From: an uncultured Cetobacterium sp.
GTDB taxonomy: Bacteria > Fusobacteriota > Fusobacteriia > Fusobacteriales > Fusobacteriaceae
Assembly: GCF_945952365.1 (NCBI RefSeq)
Contig: NZ_CAMFHX010000017.1
Span: 1 to 49,789 of the forward strand
Direction of reading: 5' to 3'
DNA: 49,789 nucleotides
The notes beneath the pieces are model-generated. The model was not told where the DNA came from. It ran no database searches and saw only the letters and a program-made list of their open reading frames with translations. The translations under genes were made by a program, and so were the position numbers. Shown here in pieces: positions 45,764 to 49,789 of this stretch; the first letter of the stretch is position 1, and the number at the start of each line of letters is the position of its first letter.

Positions 45764-47197
45764 TTACACCTTTAAATCTGTATCCATTCCTAATAACTCT
45801 TTATTCTTTTCTAATATAGGATTTACTTCAACTTCTAGGAAATCCACTACTTGCTCAGAAGCGAATCCTATAAAGTTTTTAGGATCTAAGATTTGCATCA
45901 ACTTATCTCTATCAATATCAAATGATGAATCATTTATAATTCTTTCTATCAAATCATTTTCAAGCCCTTCAACTTTAACTTGTTTTCCAGCTTCCATTGA
46001 ATGAACTCTTATTAACTCATGAAGCTCTTGTCTATCTCCACCTTTTTTTACACCTTCCATGATTATATACTCTGTAGCCATGAATGGTAACTCTGCCATG
46101 ATATGCTTCTCTATCATTTTTGGATAAACTACTAATCCTTCTAATATATTTTTCCAAATAATTAGTATTGCGTCAACAGCTAAGAAAGCTTGAGGTAATG
46201 CTAATCTTTTATTAGCTGAATCATCTAAAGTTCTTTCAAACCATTGAGTTGAAGCTGTCATTGCAGTACTTTGTTGTAATGCTATTACAAACTTAGCTAG
46301 TGATGATATTCTTTCACTTCTCATAGGATTTCTTTTATACGCCATTGCTGATGATCCTATTTGATTTTTTTCAAATGGTTCTTCAATCTCTTTTAAATGT
46401 TGTAACAATCTTAAATCATTTGTAAACTTATGAGCTGATTGAGCTATGTTACTTAAAAGATTTGATACTTCTGAATCAATTTTTCTATCATAAGTTTGTC
46501 CAGTAACTAAGAATCTTTTATTGAATCCCATTTTTTCAGCTACTCTTTCATCTAAAGCTTTAACTTTCTTAAAGTCTCCATTAAATAACTCTTCAAAAGA
46601 TGCTTGAGTTCCAGTTGTACCTTTAACTCCTCTAAATCTTAAAGTATCTTGTCTGAATTCTAACTCTTCTAAATCTAAAATTAAACTTTGTAACCAAAGA
46701 GTTGCTCTTTTTCCTACAGTAGTTAACTGTGCTGCTTGGAAATGAGTGAATCCTAATGTTGGTAAATCTTTGTACTCATTTGAGAACTTAGCTAAACCAT
46801 CCATTACATTTACTAATTTTTTCTTTACTATATTTAATCCTTCTTTTATTTGAATTAAATCTGTATTATCTCCTACATATGCACTTGTTGCCCCTAAATG
46901 TATTATTGGCATAGCTTTCGGTGCAGCTGTTCCAAACGTGTGAACATGAGCCATTACATCGTGTCTAAACTTTTTTTCCATTTCGTTTGCTAACTCGTAA
47001 TCAATATTCTCTATATTAGCTTTCATTTCTGCTAACTGCTCGTCAGATATATCAAGACCTAACTCTTGTTCAGTTTCAGCTAAAACATACCATAATTTTC
47101 TCCATGTAGAGAATTTAAATTTTGGTGAGAATACTTCTAGCATCTCCTTTGAGCTATATCTTTCTGCTAAAGGGTTCGAATAAATTTCTCTGTTCAT
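45764..47197 (-). CDS. purB: Adenylosuccinate lyase
   Basis: A 477-residue enzyme of the fumarase/aspartase fold. It cleaves SAICAR and adenylosuccinate in purine synthesis, releasing fumarate. The family signature is GSSAMAYKRNPMRSERI (about 282-298), with the catalytic histidine region THFQAAQLTTVGKRATLW near 156. ATG follows CAGGAGG. It is 25 bases after the acetyltransferase gene. Fumarate released here could feed the class I fumarase elsewhere in the window, a general rather than specific link. Confidence 0.96.
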   Translation of the reverse strand: MNREIYSNPLAERYSSKEMLEVFSPKFKFSTWRKLWYVLAETEQELGLDISDEQLAEMKANIENIDYELANEMEKKFRHDVMAHVHTFGTAAPKAMPIIHLGATSAYVGDNTDLIQIKEGLNIVKKKLVNVMDGLAKFSNEYKDLPTLGFTHFQAAQLTTVGKRATLWLQSLILDLEELEFRQDTLRFRGVKGTTGTQASFEELFNGDFKKVKALDERVAEKMGFNKRFLVTGQTYDRKIDSEVSNLLSNIAQSAHKFTNDLRLLQHLKEIEEPFEKNQIGSSAMAYKRNPMRSERISSLAKFVIALQQSTAMTASTQWFERTLDDSANKRLALPQAFLAVDAILIIWKNILEGLVVYPKMIEKHIMAELPFMATEYIIMEGVKKGGDRQELHELIRVHSMEAGKQVKVEGLENDLIERIINDSSFDIDRDKLMQILDPKNFIGFASEQVVDFLEVEVNPILEKNKELLGMDTDLKV

Positions 47198-47222
47198 TAT
47201 TAATTTTCCTCCTGAATATATA

Positions 47223-47648
47223 TTAATTTCTTTCTAGCGACATTAAAACTGCTGCTTCTCCATTTGGGTAATAGTTTTTTCTATTCCCAACTACCACAAA
47301 TCCTATATTTTCATAAAAGTGTTGTGTCACTTTATTACTTTCTCTAACTTCTAAAAATAAACTTTTATCATATTTACTTAAATAATAATCAATCAATTGG
47401 TTTCCAATTCCATTTTTCCTAAACTCTTTTTTAGTTGCAATTTTCATAATCTCATATAAATCAAATGAATCATGTAATAAAAGATATCCTTTAACCTCTT
47501 CATCACAAACTAAAATTGTATATTCATTTTTCTCTGCCATCTCTTTTAACATATCCACAGAATAAAAACTTTCCGGAAAAATTTCTTTTTCTAATTCACT
47601 AATCTTAAAAATTATATCTTCATTTTCTTTTTTTACTTCTATTATCAT
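47223..47648 (-). CDS. GNAT acetyltransferase, RimI-like
   Basis: A 141-residue GNAT-fold protein. The acetyl-CoA loop reads ATKKEFRKNGIGNQLIDYYL (about 71-90), followed by LEVRESNKVTQHFYENIGF and a C-terminal YPNGEAAVLMSL. This pattern is closest to RimI, the N-terminal acetyltransferase of ribosomal protein S18, but other GNAT substrates are possible. The usual partners TsaB and TsaD are not adjacent. It is two bases after lepB and 25 before purB. Confidence 0.8.
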   Translation of the reverse strand: MIIEVKKENEDIIFKISELEKEIFPESFYSVDMLKEMAEKNEYTILVCDEEVKGYLLLHDSFDLYEIMKIATKKEFRKNGIGNQLIDYYLSKYDKSLFLEVRESNKVTQHFYENIGFVVVGNRKNYYPNGEAAVLMSLERN

Positions 47649-47650
47649 AT

Positions 47651-48577
47651 CTATTTTAATATTCCTATTCTATTTAAAGGCCAGAATCTTACTAAAGCTT
47701 TTCCTTTTATTCTAGTATCTTTTACAAATCCCCACATCCTAGAATCATAACTTCCGTTAGTGTTGTCTCCTAGTGCTAAATAATAATCCTCATCTAAAGT
47801 TTTCGTAACCGTATTTCCTTTTAAAAGATTATTTAAAACTTCATCGTCGTGTATAAAATCTAAAATCATTCCAGTTGGAACACCATTTACTAAAAATTCA
47901 ACATCTGGTAGTAGCTGCGAAACATACGCGCCATTTTCTTTCAATAAGCTTTGAACTTTTGCTACATCTATATTTTCTCTTTCAAATGCAGAGTTATAAT
48001 CTTGTCCTGGAACTATTGTTACAGTGTCTCCTTTTTTAGGAATAGTCCACTCTTTAGAACCTAACTCTCCTAATGCTGAGTATTCTCTTTCTGATATTTT
48101 TTCTCCATTTACAAATAATCTTTCGTATTTTATTTGAACTTTTTCTCCTGGAAGCCCCATCAGTCTCTTTGTGTAAAGAACTTTATCTTCAATAGGTTCT
48201 TTAAATACAATAATATCCTCTCTTTCTGGTGCTTTAAAGTTATATATTACCATATTTCCAAATAATCTATCTTTAGGAACTATTGTTGGTATCATTGATC
48301 CTGTTGGAACTAAGAAGTTACCTATATAAAATTTTTGTATAATTAATACTAATATTAATGCACTTCCTAAACTCTCAATTAATTTTATTATTTTTCTTAG
48401 AAATTTTTCTGATGTTTTTCCTGATAGGTTTAATTTTTCTACTAGCTTATCTTCAAACTTTGTTCTTTTTTCATCTATTATAGCTACTATTTTTTTCTCT
48501 TTTACAAAGATATAGATAAAAAATGCTGATAAAATTACATAAAAAATTGTATTCAAAATTATATTTTCTCTACTCAT
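47651..48577 (-). CDS. lepB: Signal peptidase I
   Basis: A 308-residue type I signal peptidase that removes signal peptides from exported proteins. It has two membrane helices (about 6-24 and 70-88), the catalytic Ser94 in PTGSMIPTI and the general base Lys137 in LYTKRLMGLPGEKV, plus the C-terminal box LGDNTNGSYDSRMWG. AGAGGAGTGGG lies before the ATG. It is separated from rplS by a terminator and leads the long minus-strand run. Confidence 0.95.
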   Translation of the reverse strand: MSRENIILNTIFYVILSAFFIYIFVKEKKIVAIIDEKRTKFEDKLVEKLNLSGKTSEKFLRKIIKLIESLGSALILVLIIQKFYIGNFLVPTGSMIPTIVPKDRLFGNMVIYNFKAPEREDIIVFKEPIEDKVLYTKRLMGLPGEKVQIKYERLFVNGEKISEREYSALGELGSKEWTIPKKGDTVTIVPGQDYNSAFERENIDVAKVQSLLKENGAYVSQLLPDVEFLVNGVPTGMILDFIHDDEVLNNLLKGNTVTKTLDEDYYLALGDNTNGSYDSRMWGFVKDTRIKGKALVRFWPLNRIGILK

Positions 48578-48627
48578 AAACCCACTCCTCTAGTCAATTT
48601 ATATATATTTTAACACAAAAAAAAGAA

Positions 48628-48659
48628 AAAAGCTAAGGAATTGTTCTTCCTTAGCTTTA
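48628..48659 (-). terminator. Terminator after rplS
   Basis: On the minus strand AAAGCTAAGGAA and TTCCTTAGCTTT form a 12-base stem with a 6-base loop, followed by a T-rich run. Confidence 0.88.
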
Positions 48660-48665
48660 GAAATC

Positions 48666-49016
48666 TTACTTTCTGATCTCTTTGATTCTTGCTTTCTTTC
48701 CAGAAAGTCCTCTTAAGTAGTAAAGCTTTGATCTTCTTACTTTTCCGATCTTTAAAACGTCGATCTTCTCGATCATTGGTGAGTTTACAGGAATGATTCT
48801 CTCTACTCCTACTCCTCCAGTTACTTTTCTAACTGTGAAAGTCTTAGCTACTCCTCCACCGTTTACTCTGATTACAACACCTTCGAATAATTGTACTCTT
48901 TCTTTGTTACCCTCTTTTACTTTGTAGTGAACTACAATAGTATCTCCAGCTTTGAATTCTGGAATGTCGTTTCTTAAGTAGCTTTGCTCTACTAATTGAA
49001 TTAATTTTTCTTTCAT
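48666..49016 (-). CDS. rplS: Ribosomal protein bL19
   Basis: A 116-residue 50S subunit protein at the 30S/50S interface. Recognisable are [20 protein letters not shown], the [12 protein letters not shown] and [18 protein letters not shown] blocks and [18 protein letters not shown] at the end. The start is the ATG after CAGGAGGCTAAA; an ATG seven codons earlier (49037) lacks a site and would contain the ribosome site. It has its own promoter and terminator. Confidence 0.96.
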   Translation of the reverse strand: MKEKLIQLVEQSYLRNDIPEFKAGDTIVVHYKVKEGNKERVQLFEGVVIRVNGGGVAKTFTVRKVTGGVGVERIIPVNSPMIEKIDVLKIGKVRRSKLYYLRGLSGKKARIKEIRK

Positions 49017-49091
49017 TTTAGCCTCCTGAATATTCATTTAATACCAAATTATATTCCATTAAAGCGGAATATTCGTTTTAATAACTATATT

Positions 49092-49120
49092 AGTGTATCA
49101 CAAAATATTAACTTTGTCAA
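49092..49120 (-). promoter_or_regulatory. Promoter of rplS
   Basis: On the minus strand a consensus TTGACA (49120-49115) and TACACT (49097-49092) have a 17-base spacer. The leader of about 70 bases contains an imperfect dyad (about 49058-49083) around AATATT. Confidence 0.7.
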
Positions 49121-49129
49121 TTTAGAAGA

Positions 49130-49708
49130 TTAAAATCTAAAGTTAAAGTTTAAAATCGGTAACACTTCAAATAGTTCACTATTATCAGCCATATTTACAA
49201 GTCCTATTTGAAGTCCTTCTAAGTTTTCAGCCATATTTACAAATCCTAATTGTAATCCTCTTATTTTATCTGCTTTATTAAATAATCCAAATTGTAATCC
49301 AGTTCCAGTTCCAGTAAAGTTAGCTCCACCAACTTGAACTCCTTTTGTATTTTGCTCAACCATATTTATTAATCCGAATTGAACTCCAGTCATATTTCCA
49401 CCAACACTATTGAATGTTATAGGTAAGAAAAACCAACCTAATTTTGCTCCTTCAAAGTTATTCTCTGTTCTATCATAAATAGACCCTAATGATAATCCTT
49501 TGAAATTTTGCTTTTTATTTGCAATTATATTTATATCTACACCCTCAACATTTTGGTTTTCAGTGTATACTAATCCTAATCTTACTCCTTTTACATCTGT
49601 CTGAGGCCCTCTCAATTGTGTTGGTGATAAAAGTCCTAACTCAAAACTTTCAGCTCCAAAAGAAGCTAATGATAAACCTAATAAACCTGTTACTAATTTC
49701 TTCTTCAT
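49130..49708 (-). CDS. Secreted LA_2272-type surface repeat protein
   Basis: A 192-residue protein with a signal peptide (KKKLVTGLLGLSLASFGA, cleavage near residue 19) and about nine short repeats of roughly 15 residues. The later, cleanest ones read GVQFGLINMV, GLQFGLFNKA, GLQLGFVNMA and GLQIGLVNMA, each with a small-Gly-hydrophobic-Gln pattern and an Asn after two hydrophobic residues. The protein ends in NFNFRF, with a terminal Phe as in outer-membrane beta proteins. This fits the LA_2272 family of surface repeat proteins, of unknown function; a beta-solenoid or barrel is likely. AAAGGGGAATTTTA precedes the ATG. It follows a tRNA gene on the same strand. Confidence 0.78.
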   Translation of the reverse strand: MKKKLVTGLLGLSLASFGAESFELGLLSPTQLRGPQTDVKGVRLGLVYTENQNVEGVDINIIANKKQNFKGLSLGSIYDRTENNFEGAKLGWFFLPITFNSVGGNMTGVQFGLINMVEQNTKGVQVGGANFTGTGTGLQFGLFNKADKIRGLQLGFVNMAENLEGLQIGLVNMADNSELFEVLPILNFNFRF

Positions 49709-49756
49709 TAAAATTCCCCTTTATCTTTTCTTTGTTTTTTACAAAAAATAAAAAAA

Positions 49757-49789
49757 TGGCGCTTCTTGCTGGGCTCGAACCAGCGACAA
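49757..49789 (-). tRNA. tRNA 3' part, truncated by the window edge
   Basis: On the minus strand the T arm GCTGG-TTCGAGC-CCAGC is followed by the acceptor 3' strand AAGAAGC, discriminator G and an encoded CCA ending at 49757. The 5' acceptor strand should be GCTTCTT. The anticodon is outside the window, so the isotype is unknown. A T-rich run follows the CCA end and may be its terminator. Confidence 0.9.

Overview
The window looks like a stretch of core chromosome from an A+T-rich anaerobic fermentative bacterium of the phylum Fusobacteriota (Fusobacterium / Cetobacterium / Ilyobacter / Propionigenium type). The main evidence is an F1Fo ATP synthase whose c subunit carries the complete sodium-binding residue set (Q32, V63, E65, S66, T67, Y70) and closely matches, from memory, the c subunits of Ilyobacter tartaricus and Propionigenium modestum. 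Also fitting are several probably Na+-coupled amino-acid carriers, class I Fe-S fumarase, malic enzyme and an LA_2272-type surface repeat protein. Genus assignment is an inference; no database was searched.

Layout. 1-7.0 kb: a WYL-domain regulator, an AbgT-family carrier and an AgcS alanine/glycine carrier on the minus strand, divergent from BrnQ (branched-chain amino acids), then a minus-strand purine permease controlled by a guanine riboswitch with a readable antiterminator/terminator switch. 7.4-10.7 kb: Crr-type PTS IIA, both fumarase subunits and malic enzyme (fumarate to malate to pyruvate). 10.7-16.7 kb: a CNNM/CorC protein and DapF on the minus strand, then a ClC transporter, FabG and an AsmA-like anchored protein on the plus strand. 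16.76-16.88 kb: the small SRP RNA with a good promoter. 17-19.7 kb: an overlapping unit of old-yellow-enzyme reductase, EarP and EF-P, where EF-P has the arginine that EarP rhamnosylates. 19.8-22.6 kb: an ABC-F protein with a degenerate second ATPase site and a two-gene chromate transporter. 22.6-24.9 kb: an overlapping pair made of an isoprenoid-synthase-like protein and a compact OLD-type ATPase/TOPRIM protein, the least explained unit here. 25-29.2 kb: gltX, prfB (with the classic programmed frameshift), a NuoE-like ferredoxin, acpS and tatD, all minus. 29.4-36.1 kb: a plus-strand run of CBS/DRTGG pyrophosphatase, YgiQ radical SAM protein, Der GTPase and a two-component system.

36.1-48.6 kb is one long minus-strand gene run with almost no spacing: lepB, rimI-like, purB, a Gx-transporter-like membrane protein, glmM, a methyltransferase, then atpZ-like, atpI, atpB, E, F, H, A, G, D, C. 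The right end has rplS with its own promoter, the LA_2272 repeat protein and the 3' end of a tRNA. No CRISPR array, insertion sequence, prophage or integron is visible.

Together the genes describe a sodium-based anaerobic energy economy: the Na+ motive force links the ATP synthase to Na+-driven uptake of amino acids (BrnQ, AgcS), while fumarase and malic enzyme handle C4 acids. The rest is translation (EF-P/EarP, RF2, GltX, L19, Der, ABC-F), envelope synthesis (DapF, GlmM, FabG, AcpS) and export (LepB, SRP RNA). The best candidate for something undescribed is the isoprenoid-synthase-like / OLD-nuclease pair; its joint function is unknown and any defence role is speculative.
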